Positions 34,589 to 44,300 of a DNA stretch of 64,000 nucleotides are shown piece by piece; positions within the stretch are counted from its first letter, which is position 1, and the number at the start of each line of letters is the position of its first letter. The position numbers and the translations under genes are program-made. The notes below the pieces were generated by a model. The model ran no database searches. It saw only the letters and a list, made by a program, of their open reading frames with translations, and was not told the origin of the DNA. Source of the stretch: Catenulispora acidiphila DSM 44928 (GTDB lineage: Bacteria; Actinomycetota; Actinomycetes; Streptomycetales; Catenulisporaceae); assembly GCF_000024025.1 (NCBI RefSeq), contig NC_013131.1, forward strand, positions 4,526,001 through 4,590,000, read 5' to 3'.

Positions 34589-35281
34589 ATGGCTACCTCC
34601 ATGCCGAAAATGGCCCCGGTGAAGATCTCCGGACGTCTGGGCGGCTCGGCGAAGAAGGCTGAGCCGCGTCTGTCGCCGGCGGCGAAGCGCCGCAGCGTGC
34701 CCTACGCAGTCCTCGGCGGCGCGCTCGCGGTGGTGTTCGCGGTCGGGTTCGCGGCGACCTCGCTGAACTTCGGCGGGAAACAGTCGTATCTGGCGGTGGT
34801 GAAGCCCGTGCGCGCCGGGCAGGTCATCCAGGCGTCCGACCTGGCCACGGTGCAGGTGGCCACGAATGCAGGTCTGGGTCTGATCCCGGCCTCAGCGCAG
34901 AACTCGGTGGTCGGGCAGGCTGCGGCGCTGCCGCTGGCCCCCGGTGCGCTGGTGACGCGACGCGAGGTTGGCCCGGCCAGCTTCCCGCCTGCCGGGCAGC
35001 AGGTGATCGCGGTGGCGGTGAAGACCGGGCAGTACCCGATGGAGCTGGCTCCCGGCGCGCACGTGATCGTCGGCACCGCTCCGGCGTCCGGCAGCTCGGG
35101 CACCGCGACGGTGACGCCGCTGTCGGCCGCGCCGAGCGCGGTGGTGCTGTCGATCACACCGGGCACGGACTCCGGTACGGGCTCGGTGTCCTTGCTGGCC
35201 GATGCTGGTTCTGCTTCGGCGATCGCGGCGATTCCGGCCGCGCAGGTGCAGCTGGTGCTGTCCGCTCCGGCGGGGAGCTGA
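34589..35281 (+). CDS. cpaB: SAF-domain protein, CpaB/RcpC-like
   Basis: About 230 residues; ATG 34589 has GAAAGGG ten bases upstream, better spacing than ATG 34580. One membrane helix (PYAVLGGALAVVFAVGFAAT) then a SAF domain: YLAVVKPVRAGQVIQASDLA, TVQVA, QAAALPLAPGALVTRREVGP, QQVIAVAVKTGQYPMELAPG. CpaB helps assemble the Flp pilus secretion channel; gram-positives use shorter versions like this one. Confidence 0.8.
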   Translation: MATSMPKMAPVKISGRLGGSAKKAEPRLSPAAKRRSVPYAVLGGALAVVFAVGFAATSLNFGGKQSYLAVVKPVRAGQVIQASDLATVQVATNAGLGLIPASAQNSVVGQAAALPLAPGALVTRREVGPASFPPAGQQVIAVAVKTGQYPMELAPGAHVIVGTAPASGSSGTATVTPLSAAPSAVVLSITPGTDSGTGSVSLLADAGSASAIAAIPAAQVQLVLSAPAGS

Positions 35282-35287
35282 TCGACG

Positions 35288-36130
35288 ATGCTGATCTCGC
35301 TGGGATCGTTGAAGTCCTCACCGGGCGTGACCACGGTCGCCGCCGCGATCGCGGCGATGTGGCCGGGCTCGGGGGCTGGGGAGCCGATACTGCTCGAGGC
35401 CGATGCCCGCGGCGGTGACCTGGCCGCCCGGTTCAAGCTCGGCCAGGAGCCGGGTCTGGCCTCGCTGTCGGTCGCGGCGCGCCGCAGCAGCGACGCCTCG
35501 TTGCTGGCCGAGCACGTCCAGGAGCTGCCCGGCGGGCTGAAGGTGGTGCTGGCGCCGCCGCCGGCGGAGAACGCGACGGCGGCGATGAAGATGCTCGCCA
35601 AGGACGCCCGCGAGTGGCTGTACGCGGTCGCCGGCCAGGACGACCTGGCCGTGGTCGCCGACCTTGGCGATCTGGCTCCAGAAGGACACGGATGGGCCGT
35701 GGCCGGGTCCGCGGACGTGTTGCTGCTGGTGGTGCGCCCAGTGCTGGAGGAGCTGACCCGGGTCATCAGCGGCGCCGAGCAGCTGCTGGCGCGCTGCCAG
35801 GCGACCGACACCCGTCTCGCCCTGGTCACCGTGGGGCCTGGGCCGTTCACGGTCGAGGAGATCGAGGAGTCGACCCAGCTGTCCGTGCTCGCCGAGCTGC
35901 CCGATGACGCCGCGGCGGCGGCGATGCTGGCCGGCCGCCCCGATCCGCGCGGGGCCCTGTCGAGGCTGGCCGCGCGCAGCGGGATCGCCGGGCTGCCGCT
36001 GGCCAAGGCCGCCGCCGAACTCGCGGCCACCTTGGCCGCTGAGCACCTGCGGACCGTGAAGTCCGACACCGAACCGCGAGACGGCGCAGAAGACGGCGCC
36101 GAGGCCGAGCCGATCGGAGTTGTGGCATGA
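35288..36130 (+). CDS. tadZ: TadZ/CpaE-like MinD-type protein with degenerate Walker A
   Basis: 280 residues. MinD/ParA layout: LGSLKSSPGVTTVAAAIAAM takes the place of the deviant Walker A (KGGxGKTT) but lacks the second Lys; ILLEADARGGDLAARF is the switch/A' strand, AVVADLGDL the Walker B-like strand and VLLLVVRPVLEELTRVI the specificity segment. TadZ proteins place the Tad machinery in the cell and several are known with altered P-loops. Its stop overlaps the tadA start (ATGA 36127). Confidence 0.82.
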   Translation: MLISLGSLKSSPGVTTVAAAIAAMWPGSGAGEPILLEADARGGDLAARFKLGQEPGLASLSVAARRSSDASLLAEHVQELPGGLKVVLAPPPAENATAAMKMLAKDAREWLYAVAGQDDLAVVADLGDLAPEGHGWAVAGSADVLLLVVRPVLEELTRVISGAEQLLARCQATDTRLALVTVGPGPFTVEEIEESTQLSVLAELPDDAAAAAMLAGRPDPRGALSRLAARSGIAGLPLAKAAAELAATLAAEHLRTVKSDTEPRDGAEDGAEAEPIGVVA

Positions 36131-37455
36131 GCGTCGCGACCTTCGAACGTGAGGCGCTGACCGATGACGAGCAGCACCTGGTGCGCAAGCTGCGCGCCTC
36201 GGTCGGCGCCCGGCTGGCCGAGCGCGTCGGCGACAACTCCGGGAGCGTCGAGCGGGAGCGGGTCGGTCGGGAGCTGATCGACGACGCGTTGATGGCCCAC
36301 GCCCGCGCCGGGCTGGCCGGCGGCGGCCGGGACGTGTTGGACGGCCAGGCCGAGGCCAAGGTGAGCCGGGCGGTGTTTGACGCGCTGTTCGGCATGGGCG
36401 GTCTGCAGCGTTGGCTGGACGACCCGTCGGTGGAGAACATCACGGCCAATGGCTTCGACCATGTCTTCGTCCACTACTCCGATGGCAGCAAGGTCCCGGT
36501 TGGGCCGCTGGCCGCGTCCGAGGAGGACTTCGTCGACCTGCTGCGTACGATCGCGGCACGGGCCGGCACCGAGGAGCGGATCTTCGACCGTGCGCATCCG
36601 CAGCTGAACATCCAGCTGCCCGACGGGTCCCGGCTGTTCGCGGTGATGGCAGTGTCCCGCCGGGTGTCGCTGACCGTGCGCAAGCACCGCCACATGGCCA
36701 CCTCGCTGCGGGAGCTCGCGGCCCTGGGCATGTTCGACCTCGACATCGCCGCACAGCTGGAGGCCGCGGTACGGGCCAAGCTGAACATCCTCATCTGCGG
36801 CGCCATGGGCGGCGGCAAGACCACGGTGCTGCGCGGCCTGGCCGCGTGCATCGGACCGGAAGAGCGGCTGGTCACCATCGAGGACACCTACGAACTCGGG
36901 CTGGAGCAGGCGCACCCCGACGTGGTGGCGATGCAGGCCCGCGAGGGGAACCTGGAGGGCCAGGGCGCCGTGTCGCAAGCCGAGCTGGTGCGGATGTCGC
37001 TACGGATGAACGCCTCCCGCGTCATCGTCGGCGAGGTCCGCGGCGAGGAACTGGTGCCCATGCTCAACGCCATGACCATGGGAACCGACGGCTCGCTGGG
37101 CACCATCCACGCCTCGTCGTCCAAGCAGGCGTTCGACAAGATGGCCACCTACGCCATCCAGTCACCGGAGCGCCTCGACCGCGCGGCGACGAACCTGCTG
37201 GTCGGCACCGCCCTGCACGTCGTGATCCAGCTGGGTCGGCTGCGCGACGGCACCCGCGTACTGTCCTCGATCCGGGAGATCACCGGCGTCGGGGACAACG
37301 GCGAGGTCACCAGCAACGAGGTCTACAAGCCCGGCCGCGACGGCCAGGCCGTACCCGGAACCGGCTGGACCGCCGGCACCGCGCAGCGCCTGATCGACGC
37401 AGGGCTGGATGAGGATGTGCTCACGCGTTCGGCGCGCGCGGGGTGGTCGATATGA
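36127..37455 (+). CDS. tadA: TadA/CpaF secretion ATPase
   Basis: 442 residues. Walker A GAMGGGKTT at about residues 225-233, Asp box VTIEDTYELG, Walker B/His box SRVIVGEVRGEELVPMLNAM and GSLGTIHASSSKQAFDKMAT. Typical VirB11-superfamily ATPase powering Flp pilus assembly and retraction. N-terminal GGLQRWLDDPSVENITANGF is the usual CpaF segment. Overlaps tadZ and tadB. Confidence 0.95.
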   Translation: MSVATFEREALTDDEQHLVRKLRASVGARLAERVGDNSGSVERERVGRELIDDALMAHARAGLAGGGRDVLDGQAEAKVSRAVFDALFGMGGLQRWLDDPSVENITANGFDHVFVHYSDGSKVPVGPLAASEEDFVDLLRTIAARAGTEERIFDRAHPQLNIQLPDGSRLFAVMAVSRRVSLTVRKHRHMATSLRELAALGMFDLDIAAQLEAAVRAKLNILICGAMGGGKTTVLRGLAACIGPEERLVTIEDTYELGLEQAHPDVVAMQAREGNLEGQGAVSQAELVRMSLRMNASRVIVGEVRGEELVPMLNAMTMGTDGSLGTIHASSSKQAFDKMATYAIQSPERLDRAATNLLVGTALHVVIQLGRLRDGTRVLSSIREITGVGDNGEVTSNEVYKPGRDGQAVPGTGWTAGTAQRLIDAGLDEDVLTRSARAGWSI

Positions 37456-38342
37456 ACTCCGGGCTGCTGACCGCAATCCTGTGCGGCCTGGGCGTGGCGG
37501 CGGGAATCACGCTCATGCTGCGCGGCCTGATCGGCGTGCCAGCCGACGCGGAACCGAAGAGCCCCGGCGCCGAGGAGCTGCTGGAGCGGCTGAAAGCACC
37601 AGGCATCACCCGCAGGGTGCTGATCTCGGCCGCCGCAGCGGTGGCCGTTGGGGCGTTTACCGGATGGCCGGTCGCGGCGGGAATCGCCGCGCTGGCCGCC
37701 TGGGCGCTGCCGGGCATGTTCGGCAAGGACGGCGCCGCGGCCGACGAGCAGGCGCGTATCGAAGCGATCGCGACGTTCACCGAGGCGCTGCGCGACACCC
37801 TGGGCGCGGCGGCGGGTCTGGAGCAGTCGATCCTGGCCGCCGCGGCCAACGCGCCAGCTCCGATCCGCGCCGAGGTCGCAGAGCTGGCGGCGAACCTGAA
37901 GGCCGGGACGCGGCTGGACGAGGCGCTGCGCACGTTCGCCGCGGACCTCGGCGATGCGACTGGCGACCTGGTGGTCGCAGCTCTCGTACTGGCCTCCCGC
38001 CAGCAGGCACGCAACCTCGGCGAAGTGCTGGGCGAGCTTGCCCGGTACGCCCGGGAACAGGCCGCGCAGAGCATGCGGATCACCGCCGACCGGGCTCGCA
38101 CCCGCTCCTCGGTGCGGATCATCGTCGCGTTCGTCTTCGCGGTGGCTGGGGTGCTGGTGGGCATGGACGGCTCCTACATGACCCCCTACAGCAGCCCGGC
38201 CGGGCAGATCGTGCTCGCGGTGGTCGCCGGGGTGTTCGGCGTCGCGTTCATGTGGCTGCACAAGATCGCCGCCACGAATCAGCCGACCCGGTTCCTGACC
38301 CGCCTGCAGACCAACCCGACCGATGAGGGGGCCACACGATGA
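37452..38342 (+). CDS. tadB: TadB, type II/IV secretion platform protein
   Basis: 296 residues from ATG 37452 (ATGA overlap with tadA). Two N-terminal membrane helices, a cytosolic helical T2SSF domain (ATFTEALRDTLGAAAGLEQS, ELAANLKAGTRLDEALRTFA, LVLASRQQARNLGEVLGELA) and two C-terminal helices. It forms the inner-membrane platform with TadC. Overlaps tadC at ATGA 38339. Confidence 0.9.
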   Translation: MNSGLLTAILCGLGVAAGITLMLRGLIGVPADAEPKSPGAEELLERLKAPGITRRVLISAAAAVAVGAFTGWPVAAGIAALAAWALPGMFGKDGAAADEQARIEAIATFTEALRDTLGAAAGLEQSILAAAANAPAPIRAEVAELAANLKAGTRLDEALRTFAADLGDATGDLVVAALVLASRQQARNLGEVLGELARYAREQAAQSMRITADRARTRSSVRIIVAFVFAVAGVLVGMDGSYMTPYSSPAGQIVLAVVAGVFGVAFMWLHKIAATNQPTRFLTRLQTNPTDEGATR

Positions 38343-39232
38343 TGACTGCTCTGATCTGCGGCGGCGGGTTCGGTCTCGCCGTGGCGGTGCTGGTCTACGG
38401 GCTGTATCCGCCCAAGCCGACCCTGGCGCAGGCCATGTCGGCATTGTCCGCGAGCACCGCCCCAGCGCCGATCCTTGCCTCGAAGGCCGACGGCTGGGTG
38501 GCCCGCGCCGGAGCCCCGCTGGCGGGGTTCCTCGGCGGGCTCGGCCTGCCCGGCGCGCGGGCCCGCAAGGACCTGGCGGTCCTGGAGCGCTCGACGTCAG
38601 CGCACCTGGCACAGAAGGGCATGCTCGCTGTACTCGGTCTCGGCGCTCCGCTGGCCATGGCCGCACTGATGTCAGCGGCCGGGTCGCCGCTGGGCTGGCT
38701 GCTGCCGCTGTGGCTGTCGGTCGCATTCGCCGCAGCCGGGTTCCTGGCTCCGGACTACGTCATCCGTGCCGAGGCCGCCGAGCGCCGCAAGGACATGGTC
38801 CGGGCCCTGAGCGCGTTCCTGGACCTGGTCACGCTGTCGCTGGCCGCTGGCGGCGGGGTCGAGGCGGCATTGAAGGAAGCCTCGCTCGTGGGCGACGGCT
38901 GGGCCTTCACCGCGCTGCGCAAGGCCCTGGCCACCGCCGAGATCTCCCGAGTGGCCCCCTGGCAGACCCTCGGTCAGCTCGGCGCGGAGCTGGACGTTCC
39001 GGCGCTGGGCGAGCTGGCCGCTTCGTTGGCGCTTGCCGGCTCTGAGGGCGCGAAGGTCCGCGCGTCGCTGTCGGCCAAGGCCGCCACGCTGCGCGCGAAT
39101 GGCCTGGCTGAGGCCCAGGGCGAGGCGAACGCCGCCAGCGAGCGGATGAGCTTGCCCGTGGTCGTCATGGGCTTGGGCTTCATGCTCCTGATCGGCTACC
39201 CGGCCATGGCCCACGTCATGAACGGCCTGTGA
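38339..39232 (+). CDS. tadC: TadC, secretion platform protein
   Basis: 297 residues with the T2SSF domain MVRALSAFLDLVTLSLAAGG, GVEAALKEAS and KVRASLSAKAATLRANGLAE, flanked by membrane helices. Partner of TadB in the platform. The start overlaps the tadB stop, ensuring coupled translation. Confidence 0.9.
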   Translation: MMTALICGGGFGLAVAVLVYGLYPPKPTLAQAMSALSASTAPAPILASKADGWVARAGAPLAGFLGGLGLPGARARKDLAVLERSTSAHLAQKGMLAVLGLGAPLAMAALMSAAGSPLGWLLPLWLSVAFAAAGFLAPDYVIRAEAAERRKDMVRALSAFLDLVTLSLAAGGGVEAALKEASLVGDGWAFTALRKALATAEISRVAPWQTLGQLGAELDVPALGELAASLALAGSEGAKVRASLSAKAATLRANGLAEAQGEANAASERMSLPVVVMGLGFMLLIGYPAMAHVMNGL

Positions 39233-39280
39233 AAAGAAGCGATGGAGACGGCGATGCGGCAGGCGAAGGAGGGAACCCGG

Positions 39281-39643
39281 ATGCCCACTCAGGCGCGCAC
39301 CAGTCAGCGCCCGAGCCGGTGCGTGCTGCTGGTCGGACCCGCGATCGCCGCCGCGCTAGCCCTGCTAGTCGCCTTCGTCGCCGCCGTGCTCGAACCGTCG
39401 GCGTCGGCATGGTCTCTGCTGCGGCTGGTCGCGTTGCTCGCAGCGGGCTGGATTCCGATCCGGCTGGCCCGCGAGGCGGCAGCGTACTGCGCCGAAGACG
39501 CGGGGCGGCCCAAAGACCGCGCCGTGCGCGTCGCGAACCGGAGCAGCGGGGTGCTCGACGTCCCCGCTGTGTCCACCCACAGCTTCGGCCGGGCACTCGC
39601 GCCCGGCCGGGAGGCGTTGCCGTCCGGCAGCACGCATATCTGA
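39281..39643 (+). CDS. Small membrane protein of the Tad locus
   Basis: 120 residues from ATG 39281, seven bases after AAGGAGGG; the upstream in-frame ATG 39242 lacks such a site. Two membrane helices (CVLLVGPAIAAALALLVAFV, LLRLVALLAAGWIPIRLA) and a polar tail. Similar small proteins lie at this place in other actinobacterial Tad loci; function unknown. Confidence 0.65.
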   Translation: MPTQARTSQRPSRCVLLVGPAIAAALALLVAFVAAVLEPSASAWSLLRLVALLAAGWIPIRLAREAAAYCAEDAGRPKDRAVRVANRSSGVLDVPAVSTHSFGRALAPGREALPSGSTHI

Positions 39644-39667
39644 AACACCAAGGAAAGGCGCAAGAAG

Positions 39668-39883
39668 ATGTCTGAGCTCACCCCCCTGAAGATCATGTTC
39701 CAGGGCTACCTGGCCCGGTTCAACGAGCTGCGCAAGGAGGAGAACCGCGAGTCCGGGATGGGCACCGTTGAGCTGATCGTCATCGCCGGAGCCCTGGTGC
39801 TCATTGCGATCGCCGTCACGGCGATCCTGAAGAGCAAGGCCACCGGCGCCGCGAACAACCTCAATCTCTCGCCGAACCAGTGA
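39668..39883 (+). CDS. flp: Flp-type pilin-like protein
   Basis: 71 residues. A basic N-terminal leader ends in ESGMGTVELIVIAGALVLIA: Gly-Met-Gly-Thr-Val-Glu-Leu matches the class III prepilin processing site with Glu at +5 and a hydrophobic helix of about 22 residues. A short polar tail (KSKATGAANNLNLSPNQ) is the mature end. Likely the major pilin and substrate of the prepilin peptidase at 32001-32672. Confidence 0.82.
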   Translation: MSELTPLKIMFQGYLARFNELRKEENRESGMGTVELIVIAGALVLIAIAVTAILKSKATGAANNLNLSPNQ

Positions 39884-40308
39884 GGCGTCCCGGCGCGAAC
39901 CTCGCTGTCACCAGGGGGCCGTCCCGCCTCGCCCGGCTGCGCGAGCAGCCCGAGCGCGGGTCGGTCACCCTGGAGATGGTGTTGGCCTTCCCGCTGCTCC
40001 TGCTGATCCTCCTGGTGGCGCAGTTCACCATGTTCTACTTCGGTTCCGAAGCCGCACACACCGCCGCCAGCCAGGCTGTCGCTGTGGCCCGTGCCCAAGG
40101 CGCGACCTCCGGCTCCGGGCAGGCACAAGGTCAGCAGATCCTGGACCAGGTGGCCGGCGGCACCCTGCCGCAGCGCTCGATCACCGTCACCCGAGGCGCG
40201 GCCGAGGCCATCGCGGACGTCACCGGAACCGTCCAGTCCCTGATTCCGGGGTTCCACCTGCACGTCTCCGCTCACGCCGCCGCGCCCGTTGAGGCGTGGA
40301 CCAAATAG
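39880..40308 (+). CDS. tadE: TadE-like pseudopilin 1
   Basis: 142 residues from GTG 39880 (GTGA overlap with the pilin stop). Leader then ERGSVTLEMVLAFPLLLLIL, the TadE processing site and membrane helix, followed by an extracellular domain of about 90 residues (AHTAASQAVAVARAQGATSG, RSITVTRGAAEAIADVTGTV). Minor pilin-like component. Confidence 0.85.
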   Translation: MRRPGANLAVTRGPSRLARLREQPERGSVTLEMVLAFPLLLLILLVAQFTMFYFGSEAAHTAASQAVAVARAQGATSGSGQAQGQQILDQVAGGTLPQRSITVTRGAAEAIADVTGTVQSLIPGFHLHVSAHAAAPVEAWTK

Positions 40309-40364
40309 CACCCCGTGACGCGCTCGATCGCGCGTCACTCGAACGACTTCGATGGGAGGACGCG

Positions 40365-40844
40365 GTGACGCGACGACAACCTGCGCCCCGGCATCGCGCG
40401 CCGAGCCGATGGGCGCGCTTTCGCGCCCGCCCCGAGCAAGGGTCGGCATCACTCGAGCTGATCCTGCTCACCCCGATCTTCATCCTGTTCCTGCTGATGG
40501 TCGTCGCAGCCGGCCGCCTGATGGACACGAAGATCCAGGTAGATCAAGCCGTGCATGCCGCAGCCCGCGCGGCCAGCTTGTCGATGACGCCGGGCGGAGC
40601 CGACACCGCGGCGTCCAGCGCGGCGGCGCAGGCGCTTTCCGGGGCCGGGATCACCTGCTCGCCGATGACCGTGAACACCGCCGTAACCGGCACCGCGCCC
40701 GGCGGCACCGCCCGCGTCACGCTCAGCTGCACCGTCGGCCTGGGCGATGTATCCGGGCTCGGTGTCTTTCCCGGCCACGAGACCATCACCAGCTCCTTCT
40801 CCTCGGTCATAGACACCTACCGATCAACCCCGGATCAGCCATGA
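40365..40844 (+). CDS. TadE-like pseudopilin 2
   Basis: 159 residues from GTG 40365, behind GGGAGG; the longer frame from 40296 has no ribosome site. EQGSASLELILLTPIFILFL is the processing site and helix; QVDQAVHAAARAASLSMTP follows as in TadE/TadG proteins. Two Cys in the pilin-like domain (TCSPM, LSCTV) may pair. Its stop overlaps the next start (ATGA 40841). Confidence 0.85.
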   Translation: MTRRQPAPRHRAPSRWARFRARPEQGSASLELILLTPIFILFLLMVVAAGRLMDTKIQVDQAVHAAARAASLSMTPGGADTAASSAAAQALSGAGITCSPMTVNTAVTGTAPGGTARVTLSCTVGLGDVSGLGVFPGHETITSSFSSVIDTYRSTPDQP

Positions 40845-41290
40845 AGCGCGCACTGGACCTCGCACGGCACCGCTGGCGGTCGCTTCACGCTCCCGAGCGG
40901 CGCGAGGACGGCATGGTGACCGCGTTCACCGTCGTAATCGTTATCGCCTTGATGGTGTTCGTCGGGCTCGCCTACGACGGCGGCCGAGCCCTGGACGGGC
41001 GGGTCAAAGCCCTGAACGAGGCCCAGGAAGCAGCCAGGGCCGGCGCCCAGGCCCTCAACCTGGGAGCTCTGCGCGCCGGCGGGACCGCAGTGCTGGACCC
41101 GGAAGCCGCGGTCGGCGCCGCCAAGGCGTACCTGGCCGGAACCGGTGATGCCGGGACGGTGGACGTCGCCGGGACCACGGTCACCGTCTCGGTGACCCAC
41201 GTCCAGGCGACGAAGTTCCTCGGCCTGGTCGGCGTCGGCTCCATCACTGCGCACGTCACCGCCAGCGCGAGAGCCGAACAAGGAACCTGA
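40841..41290 (+). CDS. tadG: TadG-like pilus-associated protein
   Basis: 149 residues. REDGMVTAFTVVIVIALMVF is the TadG-type N-terminal helix (Flp pilus assembly TadG N-terminal domain), followed by DGGRALDGRVKALNEAQEAA and a small beta domain. It lacks the von Willebrand domain of longer TadG proteins. Third of three overlapping pseudopilin-type genes. Confidence 0.8.
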   Translation: MKRALDLARHRWRSLHAPERREDGMVTAFTVVIVIALMVFVGLAYDGGRALDGRVKALNEAQEAARAGAQALNLGALRAGGTAVLDPEAAVGAAKAYLAGTGDAGTVDVAGTTVTVSVTHVQATKFLGLVGVGSITAHVTASARAEQGT

Positions 41291-41353
41291 GCACCGGCCA
41301 CACCCGGCGCGCACCACGAGCACGACGAACAGCAGCGAGGAACGAAGGCGATT

Positions 41354-44300
41354 ATGGCGATACTCCAGGCGCTCGGCGCAACCGCGCGCGGCATCACCCG
41401 CGTGGTGAAGGCGCTGCTGGCCGCCGCGATCACCATCGGCGTGCTCGCCGGCATCCCGGCGGCCCTGCTGCACTACGCCGGGGACCCGATCCCGCACTCG
41501 GTACCGACCATGGACGCGGTCAAGCACACCCTGACCAACCCCATGACCCCGCAGATGCTGCTCAAGGCCCTGTCGGTCGTCGGCTGGTACCTGTGGGCGA
41601 TCCTGGCCGTCAGCTTCCTCGTCGAGCTGGTCTATGCCGCACGGCGGGTCAACGCCCCGCACATCCCCACCCTCGGGCCGACCCAGGCGCTGGCCGCCGC
41701 CCTGATCGCCGCCATCGGCATCACCACCCTCCTGCGTGCCGCCCCCGCCCACGCCGCCGAAACCTTCTCGGCCTCCGCTCCGACTGGCGGCCGGGTCGCA
41801 GCCACCGCACCCGCGCTCGCCGGGACCGGCAGTCTGTCCACCGCGCACCTCGCGGTCGGCAACGCCAGCTCGGCCGCGCCACGCGAAAGCGTCCACACAG
41901 TGAAGCCCGGCGAGTCGCTGTACTCGATCGCCAAGGAAGACCTCGGCAGCGGCGACGACTGGCCGGCCCTCTACAAGATGAACGCCGGCGTCGTCCAAGC
42001 AGACGGCGACCAGCTCACCAACCCAGACCTGATCCGCCCCGACTGGAAGATCCGCATCACGCCGCCCAGCGCCGATCAGGCTCCCGCGACCACTAGCACC
42101 ACCACCGCCCCGCCCACCAAAGCTCCCGCGCCGTCGGCCCCGAAGGCGTCCGCCCCGGCGACGAGTGGCCCCAGCGCGCTGCCTTCGCCCGCTGCTTCGC
42201 ATACTGCCGCCCCATCCCCCGTCACCCACGCAACGCCTACGAACGACGACCACCGGCAGGGCGACCGCGCCGCGAAGCGCCACGGCGGAGTCGCGGTCTC
42301 GCTGCCCGACGGCGGAGCCATCGGCATCACCCTCGCCGTGGCGCTCGGGTCGGCGCTGGTCCTGGCCCGGCGCTGGCGCACGCGGCGCGCCGACCCGCGC
42401 CTGCCGATCGCCGAGCCGCCGCTTCCCGGGGCGCTGCTGGCCGCCCGCCGTGCCCAGCGGTCCCTGGCCGCCGCCCAGCACAGCCTGGCCGCATCGCCCG
42501 AAGACGCAGTCCACGACGAGGAACACGACGACCTCTTCGACGCCAAGGGGATCGAAGACCTTGACGAGGACGCCTTCGGCGCTGATCAGAACCTCATCGG
42601 CGACGACGCTGACAGCTGGGACGACGCCGAGGAGCTGGACGAGTTCGGCGCGCCGGCCGGTCCCTTGCCGGAGCCTACGGTGACGCGCTTTGCCGAGCCG
42701 CTGCCGCCGGGCTCGATCGGCGCCGCCGAGCGCGACGGCGTCGAGCTGCCGCTGACCCCGACGGGCACCGGCCTGGGCCTGGTCGGCCCCGGAGCCGCCG
42801 GGGCCGCCCGCGCGATCGCCGCCTCGGTGCTGTCAGCGGGCTCGCCCGAGCGCACCGCCGACCTGGCCAGGCTCATCATCCCGGCCGCGGACCTGGCCGC
42901 GCTGCTCGGCGTCGACGAGTCCGAGCTGCCAGCCATCACCCGCGGGCTTCCCGAACTATTCGCCACCAAGGACCTGGCCACCGCGATCGGCGAAGCCGAA
43001 GTCCACGCGCTGCTGCGCACCCGGCTCCTGGAGGAGTACGAGCAGCCGGACCTGGACGCGCTCGCCGCGGCGCACCCGGACGTCGAGGACTGCCCGCCGC
43101 TGGTGCTCATGGCCTCCCCGGCGCGCGCTCTGAGCGCGCAGATCGCCGCCCTGATGAACACCTCCGCGTGTCTGCGGATCACCACCGTCCTGCTCGGCGC
43201 GCACCCGGACGGGCCGACCGCCTTCGTCGAAGCCGACGGCACCGCCACCGGCCCCGCTGTCCGAGACTGGTCCGGCGCCAGGCTGTGGAACCTGAGCGCG
43301 CCCGCCCTGGCCGACATCCTGGACCTGCTCGCCCGCGCCGCCGGCCACGATCCCGGCACTCCGGGCGGCCAGGCCGAACCAGACGACTGGCCGGAGACCC
43401 CCCCGGCCCACGACGCCGCAGAGCGCGCGGCGGCCGACGAGAACGACGGCGGCGAGGCGACGATCACCGTCCTGCCCGTGCGCCCCATGCCGGACCGGCA
43501 AGCCGACCCGGTCGGCGACGACCACGAGGAGCGCACGCTCACCGACTCCCCTGTGGCAGGTGCCAACACCGCATCCCTGGCCCCGGTGACCATGCTGCCG
43601 GTGCGGCCCGCCCCGGACAGGGCGCTCGCCGACGCGGCGCGAACCAGCGCCGACGTGCGCGCCGAGGCGGCGCTGACGGCATGGAACGAAAACCCGATAC
43701 GGATCAACGTGCTAGGCGGACTGAACATCACCGCAGGCGGGCAGTCAGTGTCCGGGCTTCGCACCTCGGCCCGCGTGCTGGCCGCGCTGCTAGCAGTCAA
43801 GGGGTCCGCGGGCGCCAGCTCCGAGCAGATCGACGCGATGTGCTGGCCCGACGCCAACCCCCAGGAGATGGACCGGATCGCCAAGTGGCGTGCCGACGGC
43901 CTCAACTCCCTGCGTAAGCGCCTGGCCGCGGCCATGGGCCAGCGCAGCCCCCGGCTGGTCCTGCTCGACCGGGCCACCGGCCGCTACCGGCTCAATCCCG
44001 AGCTGGTTGCCACCGACCTGGGCACGATCGCCGAGCTGACCGCCGCCGCCCGCAGCGCCGGTGACACCGAGCAGCGCCTGGCGCTGCTGGCCGCCGCCGA
44101 ACCGCTGTGCCGCGGAGCGCTGCTGGACGGAGAACTCGGCGACAATTTTGACTGGAGCGCGGACTTCATCGCGACCGTCGCCGACGAGCAGGTCGCCGTC
44201 CTGGCACGCCTCGCGACGCTGGCCGCTGATTCCCGGCCGGACCAGGCCCTGGCGGCGCTGGAGAAGGCCGCCGCGTTCACCGAGGACAACGAGACGCTGT

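Noticed and set aside
34702-36978. 758-residue minus-strand reading frame
   Set aside because: Runs antisense through cpaB, tadZ and tadA; low-complexity, no motif, no ribosome site. A GC-rich shadow.
40835-42526. 563-residue minus-strand frame
   Set aside because: Gly/Arg/Val-rich shadow of tadG and the LysM-BTAD gene.
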